Source: Agaribacillus aureus
Lineage (GTDB): Bacteria; Bacteroidota; Bacteroidia; Cytophagales; Cyclobacteriaceae
DNA length: 64,000 nucleotides
Direction of reading: 5' to 3'
Assembly: GCA_030442055.1 (NCBI GenBank)
Contig: JAUJEB010000003.1
Location: 620,001 to 684,000 of the forward strand
Shown here: one piece after another, positions 1-8,377 of the stretch
Layout of the letters: every line of letters begins with the position of its first letter
Position numbering within the stretch: the first letter of the stretch is position 1
Notes under the pieces: model-generated
Seen by the model: only the letters and a program-made list of their open reading frames with translations
What the model was told of the DNA's origin: nothing
Databases searched by the model: none
Translations under genes and position numbers: made by a program

Positions 1-78
1 CCAGGTGACGTGATGCCACTGCAAAATATTCAAAAAACAGCCTTGATCAAAGCATGGCAAACCATCCAGGGTAATTAA
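1..78 (+). CDS. C-terminal end of an unidentified protein (partial, 5' end outside window)
   Basis: An open frame enters from the left edge and stops at TAA 76-78, giving 25 residues. They contain PGDVMPLQNI followed by a charged helix (KTALIKAW). The VMPL-N pattern followed by a short helix resembles the tail of some c-type cytochrome domains, where a VMPLGN motif precedes the last helix, but the match is short. The minus strand here also has an open frame (see the 1-162 entry); only one of the two is likely to be the real coding sequence over bases 1-60. Function is not assigned. Confidence 0.35.
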   Translation, partial: PGDVMPLQNIQKTALIKAWQTIQGN

Positions 79-162
79 AAACACATTTTCAGTGCGGGAC
101 ATTTGAGCACATCCCTGGAAAGTTATGAATACCAAAAGTGCAAAAACAGCTATCCTGTTCAT
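1..162 (-). pseudogene. 5' fragment of a probable alkaline-phosphatase-superfamily lipoprotein gene (partial)
   Basis: An ATG at 162 opens a lipoprotein signal peptide (MNRIAVFALLVFITFQGCAQ, lipobox before Cys18), then SRTENVFLITLDGL. The NVFLITLDG stretch is the usual first strand and metal-binding Asp of the alkaline phosphatase/sulfatase/nucleotide pyrophosphatase superfamily, where it normally continues as RWQEVF or similar. Here it continues instead into Cys- and Trp-rich residues that do not look like the family. The frame stays open to base 1, so the gene may be truncated or frameshifted near base 60, or this may be an unusual intact gene. It lies just downstream of the SusD gene on the same strand, as expected for a periplasmic hydrolase of that locus, but a strong terminator (208-234) lies between them. 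Confidence 0.4.
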
Positions 163-207
163 AAGGTCATTTTATTGTTAAGGTTAAAATTTTGTGGTAT
201 ATAAAAA

Positions 208-234
208 TAGAGAGGGCAATATATGCCCTCTCTA
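208..234 (-). terminator. Rho-independent-type terminator after the SusD gene
   Basis: A perfect 11-bp inverted repeat (arms 208-218 and 224-234, TAGAGAGGGCA) surrounds a 5-nt loop. Read on the minus strand, it follows the SusD stop codon by about 20 bp and is followed by a T-rich run (TATTTTTATA), as in an intrinsic terminator. It closes the SusC-SusD transcription unit. Confidence 0.8.
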
Positions 235-254
235 CATTCTAAACAATTATCCTA

Positions 255-1691
255 CTAATTTTCCCACCAACCTTTGGCATTGATATTGTCACTACCCAGG
301 CCTTGTATCGCCTGCTGATAATTTTCGGCATTCAATGACTGTTCCTGATCCGGGTATAAAAACCTTACGGGCACCTGGTTGTCATTTACATTATCCTGCC
401 CGGGCTGTATCTCTTCCGGCAAGCCGGTTCTTCTGAAATCATACCAGGCTTCCAGCCCAACCATGAAGGAGGCCAGCCATTTTTGTCTCATGATAACATC
501 CAGCTCGCCGTTGTAGGCAACGCCGGGCTGTGACAGGTATGCGGTGAGATCCTGCTCGGTGTTCCAATACTCAAAAGAGCTCTTTACACCTTCCTCATAA
601 TAGGTTTGGCCGTCTCCTGTAATCATTCCTCTCTGGGCAGCCTCGGCTAAAATAAATTGCAATTCAGCGTGTTGCATCAAAGCTCCGCCCACCGCATCCG
701 GCGAATCAAAAAACAATCCCTGATTCAATCTTGAAACATTAGACGCACCGCCATTAAAGGTAGAAGCGTTGTTTTCACTTAGTCCATTGGGCAAGCCTAC
801 AAATAAGGTTGGATCGTCATTTGGATTATCTGTTGGTTGAAACCAGGTGTTGAGCCTGTTGTCTCCGAATCCTTTTAACACTGCCTCACTTGTTTCACTT
901 AAACGATGCTCATCGAAACCGCCAATTCTGCCTCTTCCTATTGGAAAAGATGTGGCCACGCTTGCGGCCGGATATATTAGCACAGCATTGTCTTCGTTAC
1001 TTTCAAAAATCGGTTTGTTATCAATGATTTGCTGCATCTGGCTGGATACATCGACCTTACTTGAAATTCTCATCAGGTATCTCAGCTGAAGAGAATTAGC
1101 CAGTTTCCTCCAGGCTAACAAATCACCGTCATACAACAAGTCACCACCAAAAATCGGCACACCCTGTGTCAATAAACCATCAGCTGCGGTAAGATCAGCC
1201 AGTATGCCATTATAAATACTTTCCTGAGAATCGTATTTTGGCTGGAATTCTCCATCAGTCTGGCCTTTAATAGCTTCGGAATAAGGCACCTCACCCCAGC
1301 TATCGGTCAGGTTGGAATATATCCATGACTTAACAATTAGTGCCATGGCCTCGTAACTAGGATTTTTTGATTCTTCGGCACGGGCAGACTCTAAAATCAA
1401 TTCCACTTCCGTAAGATTGCCGTAATAGTCATTCCACTTGCCACTTTCCGACCCCCAATTGTAACGGTCAAAATCTGTAAAGTTAATTTTAGCGGTAAGC
1501 TGAGCTACAATGTTCCCGTTACTCCATCCGGTGTTAACCTGATCTGTCAGGGTCTTGGAGAGAACAGTTGATAACAGTAAATTAGGACTTACTGTTTCAG
1601 GCTCATTGTTGTTTGTGTTGATATCTTCAAAATCATCAGTGCAGCCTGCAAAAATAAGAATGCAGAGCAACATTGTTTTAAATTGTTTCAT
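255..1691 (-). CDS. SusD/RagB-family outer-membrane lipoprotein (SusD-like 2 type)
   Basis: This is a surface lipoprotein that forms the lid of a SusC-type porin and binds the substrate. The protein begins MKQFKTMLLCILIFAGCTDD, a clear type II signal peptide with the lipid-anchored Cys at residue 16. The rest has the helical TPR-like SusD fold with motifs of the SusD-like 2 branch, including a C-terminal LDVIMRQKWLASFMVGLEAW block and a YPDQEQSLN segment. An upstream in-frame ATG at 1724 overlaps the SusC stop codon (TGATG) and would add 11 residues; the ATG at 1691 was chosen because it starts the signal peptide. It pairs with the SusC gene directly upstream. The substrate cannot be read from sequence, but the neighbouring phosphonatase-type genes make an organophosphonate or its conjugate a candidate. 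Confidence 0.9.
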   Translation of the reverse strand: MKQFKTMLLCILIFAGCTDDFEDINTNNNEPETVSPNLLLSTVLSKTLTDQVNTGWSNGNIVAQLTAKINFTDFDRYNWGSESGKWNDYYGNLTEVELILESARAEESKNPSYEAMALIVKSWIYSNLTDSWGEVPYSEAIKGQTDGEFQPKYDSQESIYNGILADLTAADGLLTQGVPIFGGDLLYDGDLLAWRKLANSLQLRYLMRISSKVDVSSQMQQIIDNKPIFESNEDNAVLIYPAASVATSFPIGRGRIGGFDEHRLSETSEAVLKGFGDNRLNTWFQPTDNPNDDPTLFVGLPNGLSENNASTFNGGASNVSRLNQGLFFDSPDAVGGALMQHAELQFILAEAAQRGMITGDGQTYYEEGVKSSFEYWNTEQDLTAYLSQPGVAYNGELDVIMRQKWLASFMVGLEAWYDFRRTGLPEEIQPGQDNVNDNQVPVRFLYPDQEQSLNAENYQQAIQGLGSDNINAKGWWEN

Positions 1692-1723
1692 CACAAGAAT
1701 ATTTTTAATTTTAATTGAATTCA

Positions 1724-4700
1724 TCAGAAGGTAATATTTAAGTTAAAGCCCATACTTCTTGAAGAAGGTGTGGCCATATCTTCAACACCCGGAACAATAG
1801 TTCCACCGTTAAATGATAAAGTTTCAGGGTCAAAGTGTGGGTTTTCCGTCCACAAGGCCAGGTTTCTACCAACAACGGAAATAGTCAGCGCTTTAAATGG
1901 CGTTCTTTCTATCAGGGTCTGAGGTAAGCTATATCCAAGCTTTACTTCTCTTAATTTCAGGAAAGAAGCATCAAACATTCCCACTTCCTCGTTGCCCCTG
2001 TTGTATCTCCACCAGTAGAAGTCTCTACCACTCAATCGCACGTCATTTACTCTGTAGGTACCGTCGCCATTGTCAATTACACCTTCTGAAATGATTCCCT
2101 CTTCCCTGCCTTCGGCAGTGAAATCCATCATGCCTGATGTACCGCCAATCAATACGGTTCTTGAGTTGACAACACCACCATGTCGCCAGTCAAACAAAAC
2201 ACCCAGGGATATATTCTTGTAAGTGAAGGTGTTCTGGAAGCCAAGCATGAAATCAGGGTTATAGTTGCCAAGGTTTTTCAGCGTAGGGTCGCGCACTGCA
2301 AAGCCGTCTTCATTGTGGATTACCTGTCCAAAGAATTGGCTATTTTCATCTTCCACGGTGGCAAATCCGGTTCCGTAAACATCGCCAACCCTGCCACCTA
2401 CGCGGGCCTGCACTTCGACGTAATTATTGGAAATGGTATACACATCCAAATCATCAATTAGTTCTTTTACCTTTCCCCGGTTTCTGGTAAAGTTGAAGGA
2501 AGATGTCCAGCTAAATCCTGATGGTGATTGGACAATCTGACCATTCAACATTATTTCCAGACCCTGGTTCTCAATTTCACCGGCGTTGATAATTCTCGAT
2601 TTATAGCCTGAGGTAATGGAAACAGGCAGGGTCAGGATCTGGTTCTTGGTATTTGCCTTATAATAAGTCACATCCAATCCAAGTCTGCCTTTAAACAGCC
2701 TGATATCAGCTCCTACCTCAATTGAATTTGACTCCTCGGGCTTTAGGTTAGAGTTTTTCAAGGTTTCAGAGGCACTTACCTGCTGAACATTGCCAAAAGG
2801 CTCCTCGAATTTAAAGGTATTGATCAGGGCATATGGATCGGTATCATTACCTACAATTGCCCAGCCTGCTCTAAGTTTTGCAAATGAAAACACCGGTGGC
2901 AGGTCAACCATATCGGAGATGATGGCGCTTAAACCAACCGAAGGATAGAAATAGGAATTGTCAGATTCCGGCAATGTACTTGACCAGTCGTTTCTGCCCG
3001 TTACATCAAGGAAAAGTATGTTTTTATAAGACAGGTTCAGGAAACCGTATAAACTTTGGACTTCCTTTTCATCGTTGAACTGATTTTTTGACAGTGGTTC
3101 GGCGGCATTGCCAAAATTGAAAATGCCAGGGACGGAAAGTGCATTGGCACTGATTCGTTTATACCGGTTTTCCTCCCGTCTGAGGTTTCCGCCCAGTGAG
3201 GCGCCCAGTTGAAAATCACCGTTGAGTTTTTTATTATAAGAAAGCAGGAAGTCTGTATTCTGCTCTTTAAAATAGATGTCATCCTCACGGTATTGCCCTC
3301 TGTCAAATCGCTGTGTACTGAACGCCCTTTTGCCAATTCTCAGGTCATTGAATAAGTCAAGCCCGGATCGTACCATTAACGAAAGCTCGTCTGTAATTTC
3401 AAAATCCAGTCTTACATTACCAAACAACCTGTCTTTATTAAAGCTGTTCGTATTTTCATACATGGTAAAGTAAGGGTTATCATGCCAGTTGTAGTTGTAA
3501 TTAAACTGCTGAACACCTTCCAATCCGGGCTGCCAGTAATCCCTCAGTGTGCTCATGTCAATTTGCCTTCCAAACCACACCCACAGATACATGATATTTT
3601 CAGTACCATAGGAGTTATTTGGCCGATTCCCACTGCTGCTATTCACATAGTTAAGTGATGAAGTTACCTTCACTTTGTCAGTTAACTGATAAGAGCCGCT
3701 TAACGCAAAGTTTTCTCTTTTATAATCAGTATTGGGAAGGATGCCTTCACTATTCATCCTGGTGTAGGCCGTCCGGAAATTGCCTTGCTCATTAGAACCG
3801 CTGAGTGCCACATTGGTGCTTGTCGTATAGCCGGTTCTGAAAAAATCCTCGATGTTATCCGGGCTGGCTGTCCATGGCAGCGGCGTAGCCTCATCGGTAA
3901 AATTACCATTTTCATCTCTTGGGCGCAGTGCAAAGTCTCCGGCTCTCACACCGGAAGAGGTCGGACTGTTGTGTTGCACAATAGGCTGACCATTAAATCT
4001 GGGGCCCCAGCTTTCATCTATATTGTCGTTGATACCAGCGCCAAAGCCATCGCCAAATGCAAATTCTCCTCCCGCACCCTGGCCGTACTGGTTCTGATAT
4101 CTGGGTATTCTCAATGGTTCTTCAAAGGTGACGTTCTGGTTAATATCAACCCTGAAACCCTGGCTCCCTTTGCCAGATTTGGTAGTGACCAGAATAACGC
4201 CATTGGCGCCTCTTGAACCGTACAAGGCAGTTGCGTTGGGTCCTTTTAGTACTGAAATAGACTCGATATCATCGGGGTTGATATCCTGTGCGCCATTACC
4301 AAAATCTGTTTCCAGGTTTCCTTCCGTACGGTTACTTACTGTTCTGTTATTAATCGGAATACCGTCAACGACAAAAAGCGGAGAATTCTGACCTGGTATC
4401 AAAGAGCTTTCTCCTCTGATGGTGATTAATGCCGTGGAACCCACGCCCGAGCTACCACCTACTACCTGCACACCAGCAACTTTGCCAGACAATGAGTTAA
4501 CCACATTGGTTTCTCTCGCTTCGGTAAGTTCAGAGCCCTGCACTTCCTGCACTGCATAACCAAGTGCCTTTTGCTCTCTTTCCACGCCGAGCGCCGTTAC
4601 TACTACTTCATCCAGTGAGGTGACATTTTCCTTTAGCTGCACATTAATGACCGTCCTGTTACCGATGACCTCCTCGACATTCAGATAGCCAACAAACGAA

Positions 4701-4984
4701 AATATTAAGGCTTCTGCGTCCTCAGGTACAGTAATTCTATAATCTCCATTGACATCGGTTACCTGGCCAATATTTGTGTTTTTGACGGTGACAGCTACAA
4801 ATGGAAGTTCTATGCCAGTGCTGGCATCTGTTACTTTTCCGGTTATGGTTATGTCTTTTCGCTGGTTTTTTGGATCCTTTGACTCCCCAGCCACAAGGTT
4901 GTTGATAATTATTGTCTGAATCAGTACAATGCACAAAACGGTCCGGACCGTTAGAAAGACTGATCTTTTTAAACAATTTTTCAT
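1724..4984 (-). CDS. SusC/RagA-family TonB-linked outer-membrane porin
   Basis: This 1086-residue protein is a TonB-dependent transporter of the SusC family. After a signal peptide it has a carboxypeptidase-regulatory-like beta-sandwich (roughly residues 43-130), the SLDEVVVTALG TonB-box region, a plug domain (residues 135-270, with SGKVAGVQV, IRGESSL and LFVVDGIPI motifs) and a 22-strand barrel ending in a terminal Phe (NLNITF). No STN domain is present, so unlike the SusC at 32.8-36.3 kb it is not expected to signal to an anti-sigma factor. The SusD partner follows with a stop/start overlap (TGATG at 1722-1726). A hairpin at 5088-5109 separates it from the FAD oxidoreductase gene upstream. 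Confidence 0.95.
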   Translation of the reverse strand: MKNCLKRSVFLTVRTVLCIVLIQTIIINNLVAGESKDPKNQRKDITITGKVTDASTGIELPFVAVTVKNTNIGQVTDVNGDYRITVPEDAEALIFSFVGYLNVEEVIGNRTVINVQLKENVTSLDEVVVTALGVEREQKALGYAVQEVQGSELTEARETNVVNSLSGKVAGVQVVGGSSGVGSTALITIRGESSLIPGQNSPLFVVDGIPINNRTVSNRTEGNLETDFGNGAQDINPDDIESISVLKGPNATALYGSRGANGVILVTTKSGKGSQGFRVDINQNVTFEEPLRIPRYQNQYGQGAGGEFAFGDGFGAGINDNIDESWGPRFNGQPIVQHNSPTSSGVRAGDFALRPRDENGNFTDEATPLPWTASPDNIEDFFRTGYTTSTNVALSGSNEQGNFRTAYTRMNSEGILPNTDYKRENFALSGSYQLTDKVKVTSSLNYVNSSSGNRPNNSYGTENIMYLWVWFGRQIDMSTLRDYWQPGLEGVQQFNYNYNWHDNPYFTMYENTNSFNKDRLFGNVRLDFEITDELSLMVRSGLDLFNDLRIGKRAFSTQRFDRGQYREDDIYFKEQNTDFLLSYNKKLNGDFQLGASLGGNLRREENRYKRISANALSVPGIFNFGNAAEPLSKNQFNDEKEVQSLYGFLNLSYKNILFLDVTGRNDWSSTLPESDNSYFYPSVGLSAIISDMVDLPPVFSFAKLRAGWAIVGNDTDPYALINTFKFEEPFGNVQQVSASETLKNSNLKPEESNSIEVGADIRLFKGRLGLDVTYYKANTKNQILTLPVSITSGYKSRIINAGEIENQGLEIMLNGQIVQSPSGFSWTSSFNFTRNRGKVKELIDDLDVYTISNNYVEVQARVGGRVGDVYGTGFATVEDENSQFFGQVIHNEDGFAVRDPTLKNLGNYNPDFMLGFQNTFTYKNISLGVLFDWRHGGVVNSRTVLIGGTSGMMDFTAEGREEGIISEGVIDNGDGTYRVNDVRLSGRDFYWWRYNRGNEEVGMFDASFLKLREVKLGYSLPQTLIERTPFKALTISVVGRNLALWTENPHFDPETLSFNGGTIVPGVEDMATPSSRSMGFNLNITF

Positions 4985-5087
4985 AATTTTACATGTTTTA
5001 CTAAGTGGAATGCTTAAGTGAAATATTAGGGTTGTTGAAAGCCAACGTATCCGTGCAAAGATTTCCTTGGCTTTAAATAATCAATTT

Positions 5088-5109
5088 GGAAGTGCTACCC
5101 GGCACTTCC
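5088..5109 (-). terminator. Hairpin between the FAD oxidoreductase gene and the SusC gene
   Basis: A perfect 8-bp stem (GGAAGTGC at 5088-5095, GCACTTCC at 5102-5109) surrounds a 6-nt loop, about 60 bp after the oxidoreductase stop codon and about 100 bp before the SusC start. The minus-strand tail (AAATTGATTATTT) is only moderately T-rich. It may end the oxidoreductase operon or partly attenuate read-through into the SusCD genes. Confidence 0.5.
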
Positions 5110-5170
5110 TTCTTCTTCATAGTTTTCCTTTTACATAGGCTAGTTTGGTTTTAGTAATCTTCTAAATCAA

Positions 5171-6286
5171 TTAAACAGGTTCAATTACCTCCTCGGCAAG
5201 GCCAAACGACAAGGTCATTCCGGCTCCGCCGAGTCCGTTAATAATCGTCACACCATCTTGTGGTGTCAGGACTATTTCCGTAGTGCCATCCTGCATTTTG
5301 GAATACACGCCATTCCAGTGGGTGCCAATCGTCCAGTCTTTGAACTGGGCAAAAGTTGATAGATATTGCAGGATCATATCATCAATAATTTTTTTGTTAA
5401 AAGGTTCCAAATCCAGTCCATACTCATGTGAATCGCCAATGGTGAGTTCTCCCTGGCCATTTTGTGATACCATCACGTTCAGCCCCCATTTCAGGTGATC
5501 CTGAAAATTGCTCTCATAATACAGTCGCATAGCCTCATGAGATTCCATGGCCTTAAATGAGTTATAATGGACCATGGTAATGCCACCACAAAGCGCCGGA
5601 CCTATTTTCCAGTCTTGCGGCTGGGACACCAGGCGCATCATTTGTAATTTACACTTGGTGATGTTGGCCTGTTTAAATTCTTCGGGAAACAAGGTTTCAA
5701 AGTCGGCACCGCTGCAGATGTATATCAGGTCGGCTTCATGCGTTTCATGGCCTGTTCTTATGTTGGGATAAGTCACTTCCGTTACCGACTTACCCCAATG
5801 AAAGCGAACGCCATATTTTTGCTCCAAAGTCCCTGGAATAGCAGCAATGGCCTCACGTGGATCGACGATAAGTTCTTCACTACTCCACAGCGCGCCCATT
5901 AAACCTTTACTAACAACGGCCTCTGATTTTTGCAAGGCTTCCGCTCCCGTCAGCACTTTGTATTGAGGGTTTTTATTAGCGAACTCTTCAATCACGGCCA
6001 GCTCCTCGGGCCTATAAGCCAAATGAAGGCTTCCCACCTCTCCGTACCAGATATCTGCCAGTCCGGCCATTTCTTTCCATATACTTCTTGATCTCAACGC
6101 GCGCTCATACAGCTTGCCTGCCGGTTGGCCGACAGGCCACACCATACCAAAGTTTCGAACAGATGCTCCCCGCGCTTTTGGGTTTCTTTCAAATACCTCC
6201 ACGTGAAAGTCTTTGAGTGCCAACGCTCTGGCAGTGGCTAGCCCTACGACCCCGGCTCCGACAACGATGGCTTTTTTCTTCCTCAT
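5171..6286 (-). CDS. FAD-dependent oxidoreductase of the phosphonate-associated TIGR03364 type
   Basis: This is a DAO-family (pfam01266-like) flavoenzyme of about 371 residues. The N-terminus MRKKKAIVVGAGVVGLATAR is a Rossmann FAD-binding fold (GxGxxG), and the C-terminal IINGLGGAGMTLSFGLAEEV is the second FAD-contacting loop. The SVRNFGMVWPVGQP motif near residue 45 is typical of the TIGR03364 clade, which is found beside phosphonatase-like hydrolases. The likely reaction is oxidative deamination of an aminophosphonate, such as an N-alkylated or hydroxylated 2-aminoethylphosphonate, to the aldehyde used by the hydrolase encoded at 7595-8299. A TTG at 6292 overlaps the upstream stop; the ATG at 6286 is preferred. 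It is the last gene of a three-gene operon. Confidence 0.85.
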   Translation of the reverse strand: MRKKKAIVVGAGVVGLATARALALKDFHVEVFERNPKARGASVRNFGMVWPVGQPAGKLYERALRSRSIWKEMAGLADIWYGEVGSLHLAYRPEELAVIEEFANKNPQYKVLTGAEALQKSEAVVSKGLMGALWSSEELIVDPREAIAAIPGTLEQKYGVRFHWGKSVTEVTYPNIRTGHETHEADLIYICSGADFETLFPEEFKQANITKCKLQMMRLVSQPQDWKIGPALCGGITMVHYNSFKAMESHEAMRLYYESNFQDHLKWGLNVMVSQNGQGELTIGDSHEYGLDLEPFNKKIIDDMILQYLSTFAQFKDWTIGTHWNGVYSKMQDGTTEIVLTPQDGVTIINGLGGAGMTLSFGLAEEVIEPV

Positions 6287-6288
6287 AT

Positions 6289-7593
6289 TCAAGGGGTTAA
6301 AACAATTTGTCTTTCTAATATTTTTAAACCTGCCCGGTGTTTAAGATAGAAGTAGATGGAGGCTACGAAAGTGGTAACTACACCAATCACCGACGCTACC
6401 ACCAGCGTTGTGCTGAAAAACTCCGTCCAGGAGGTATGTTTGAAGCCACCCAGCTCCTTGTAAAACAAGAAACTCACGCTACCCAGATAACCAAAACTAT
6501 CAGCCAGGTATATCAAAAATCCAGCATTACCCGTATGTCTGAATACGGCCATAAAGCGTTCAAAAATCACACAATTAAAAGGGACATAAGCCATATACAA
6601 ACCCAGGCCAATGGCGATCATCCAGGTAACCGGCGTGATAAGAGCTTTCGAGAATAAAATAGTGGTTACCAGTATAATCAAAAACCCAATTATAATAATT
6701 ATGTGATTGATTATCAGTGCTTTTATATTATTTTTCACCAGTACCAATGAGCTTATAATTACCAGAACAGCAATGGAAACAGGCACCTCTGTGGTTGTAA
6801 AAATAGCAGACTCCCCTTCAAAACCCAGCTCCAGCCAGATGTTGGAAACAAAGTTATCCCTAATATCTCTCAGCAGGGTAAGCAGCACATAGCCCGCTAT
6901 GAGCATGGCTATACCAAACCCATAGGATTTCAACAGAGTCAGACGATCTTCTCTCGTCATCGGTACCCGTTTATTTCGCAACGTAATGTCCTCTTTGGTA
7001 GGCTGGGGGGTTTGATCCAAAAGCCACGTAAATAATAGCAGTGGACCAGCAAAAACCAACCCCGTCAGACAGGGCATCCACCATTGACTTACCTGAAAAT
7101 TCACCATCAGGTAAGCGCCCACTGATTTTACTAATCCGGAGGAGAAAATGAAGCTCACGCTTAGGAAGGCTCCCATAAACTCGGTATACCTTCTGCCTTC
7201 CAGGTAACTGAAAACAAGTCCCCATACCATGCCGAGTGGAAAGCCGTTGACAAAAAGCAGCAAGATATTAAAAGGCTGAGGTATCAGAGGAAACATCAAT
7301 AACGCCAGCCAGGACAGCAGAATAAACATCAAAATGGCCCTCGACCTGGCATTTTGCCCCATTTCGGAAATGAATTTGACACCGTAAAACTTGGAAAGTG
7401 TGTAACCTACGGTCTGTGCAAAAATCAACCAGATTTTATAATCTATTCCCAGCCAAACCATGGCATCGAAAGTGGCCACCGTAAATGGTTTTCGAAATGC
7501 GTACATGCACGAGTAGGTGCCAAAGGCAGCGACAGCTGCTATGAGGGCTATAAGTTTTTCGTTTTTACCGGTCAGATGCTCTTGCAGGGTCAT
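6289..7593 (-). CDS. DUF5690 family multi-pass membrane protein, candidate phosphonate-related transporter
   Basis: The product is a very hydrophobic protein of about 434 residues with roughly eleven or twelve membrane helices, arranged like a major-facilitator transporter. The AFGTYSCMYAFRKPFTVATF segment in the first helix and the SKFYGVKFISEM loop identify the DUF5690 family. The ATG at 7593 lies two bases after the stop of the upstream HAD gene (TAAAATG) and is preferred over an in-frame ATG at 7668 inside that gene. The stop codon is next to the downstream oxidoreductase start. This position between two predicted phosphonate-catabolic enzymes suggests inner-membrane uptake of their substrate. 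That role is inferred from context only. Confidence 0.75.
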   Translation of the reverse strand: MTLQEHLTGKNEKLIALIAAVAAFGTYSCMYAFRKPFTVATFDAMVWLGIDYKIWLIFAQTVGYTLSKFYGVKFISEMGQNARSRAILMFILLSWLALLMFPLIPQPFNILLLFVNGFPLGMVWGLVFSYLEGRRYTEFMGAFLSVSFIFSSGLVKSVGAYLMVNFQVSQWWMPCLTGLVFAGPLLLFTWLLDQTPQPTKEDITLRNKRVPMTREDRLTLLKSYGFGIAMLIAGYVLLTLLRDIRDNFVSNIWLELGFEGESAIFTTTEVPVSIAVLVIISSLVLVKNNIKALIINHIIIIIGFLIILVTTILFSKALITPVTWMIAIGLGLYMAYVPFNCVIFERFMAVFRHTGNAGFLIYLADSFGYLGSVSFLFYKELGGFKHTSWTEFFSTTLVVASVIGVVTTFVASIYFYLKHRAGLKILERQIVLTP

Positions 7594-7594
7594 T

Positions 7595-8299
7595 TTAAGT
7601 GGTAACAATTTCTTTAAGTTCCCCGAGTGAACTAATGGCATGTGTAGCTCCCATTGCCAGCATTTCATCTTCGGTATACTGGCTGGAGATCATACCAACA
7701 ACATAACGACAACCAGCATTCAAGCCTTCTTCCACATCCGACCGTGTATCTCCAACCTTGGCGACCTCCCGGGCACTATCAATGTTAAAATGAGTCAAAG
7801 CCTTTTCAATCATCATCGGCGAAGGCCTGCCCTGGCTCACTTCGTCGGAGGTAACAGAAAAGTCTATCAGATTCCTGTCGTCCCAACCCATTTTTGAGAT
7901 CAGCAGGTCGGCGGTAGACCTGGCGTAGCCTGTGTCAAGTATCACCTTTACATCATTTTTCCGCAGGTGCGCAAAAAGATCAGACGCGCCGGGCATCTCT
8001 TTGATGCTATTGCTGGTCCGGTAGGCTTCCTCGACCATATTCGTGAATATAGCTGCCGCCTCATCCAGTTGTTCGTCCGTCGCGGATTCCCACTTCAATA
8101 ACATCATCTTTTTAATACCTTCTTTCTTATTCATACCCCCTATGGATTCCATTATTTCATCCAGTGAAAAGTACAGATCGTATTTTTGTAAAGTCTTGCG
8201 GACACAGTCATACACTTTTTTTCCTTCATCGACAGTAGTACCGGCCATATCAAAAACCACGGCTTTAATTCTTTGGGTGTTAGTTCCGGTATCAGTCAT
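7595..8299 (-). CDS. Phosphonatase-like HAD hydrolase (PhnX-related, TIGR03351 type)
   Basis: This 234-residue HAD-superfamily enzyme is close to phosphonoacetaldehyde hydrolase. The nucleophile motif is FDMAGTTVD (residues 16-24), the DxAGT form of the phosphonatase group rather than the usual DxDxT. The cap segment (GGMNKKEGIKKMM) supplies lysines that could form the Schiff base used for C-P cleavage. Arg replaces the usual Lys before the final motif (QGRPSPMMI), and the acidic motif is VGDTRSD. Members of this clade are reported next to FAD oxidoreductases rather than the PhnW transaminase, exactly as here. The expected reaction is cleavage of phosphonoacetaldehyde or a close relative into aldehyde and phosphate. 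It is first in the operon; a 14-bp palindrome sits 17 bp upstream of its ATG. Confidence 0.85.
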   Translation of the reverse strand: MTDTGTNTQRIKAVVFDMAGTTVDEGKKVYDCVRKTLQKYDLYFSLDEIMESIGGMNKKEGIKKMMLLKWESATDEQLDEAAAIFTNMVEEAYRTSNSIKEMPGASDLFAHLRKNDVKVILDTGYARSTADLLISKMGWDDRNLIDFSVTSDEVSQGRPSPMMIEKALTHFNIDSAREVAKVGDTRSDVEEGLNAGCRYVVGMISSQYTEDEMLAMGATHAISSLGELKEIVTT

Positions 8300-8315
8300 A
8301 GCTAAATTTTTGTTA

Positions 8316-8329
8316 GCAAAGCGCTTTGC
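8316..8329. promoter_or_regulatory. 14-bp perfect palindrome, candidate operator of the phosphonate operon
   Basis: GCAAAGCGCTTTGC reads the same on both strands and has a central CG. It lies 17 bp before the HAD gene start and about 50 bp before the remnant of a divergent regulator gene. The shape (AAAGCGCTTT core) is that of LacI-family operators. No LacI-type gene is in the window, so the binding protein is unknown. Confidence 0.5.
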
Positions 8330-8377
8330 GTATTAATTTTTTCCTAATTTGGCCGTAAAATTCACGGGCTGAAATAA

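Noticed and set aside
3785-4216. 143-codon plus-strand frame opposite the SusC gene
   Set aside because: It lies fully antisense to a well-supported SusC plug region and shows no domain or signal peptide; it is a mirror of the real frame.
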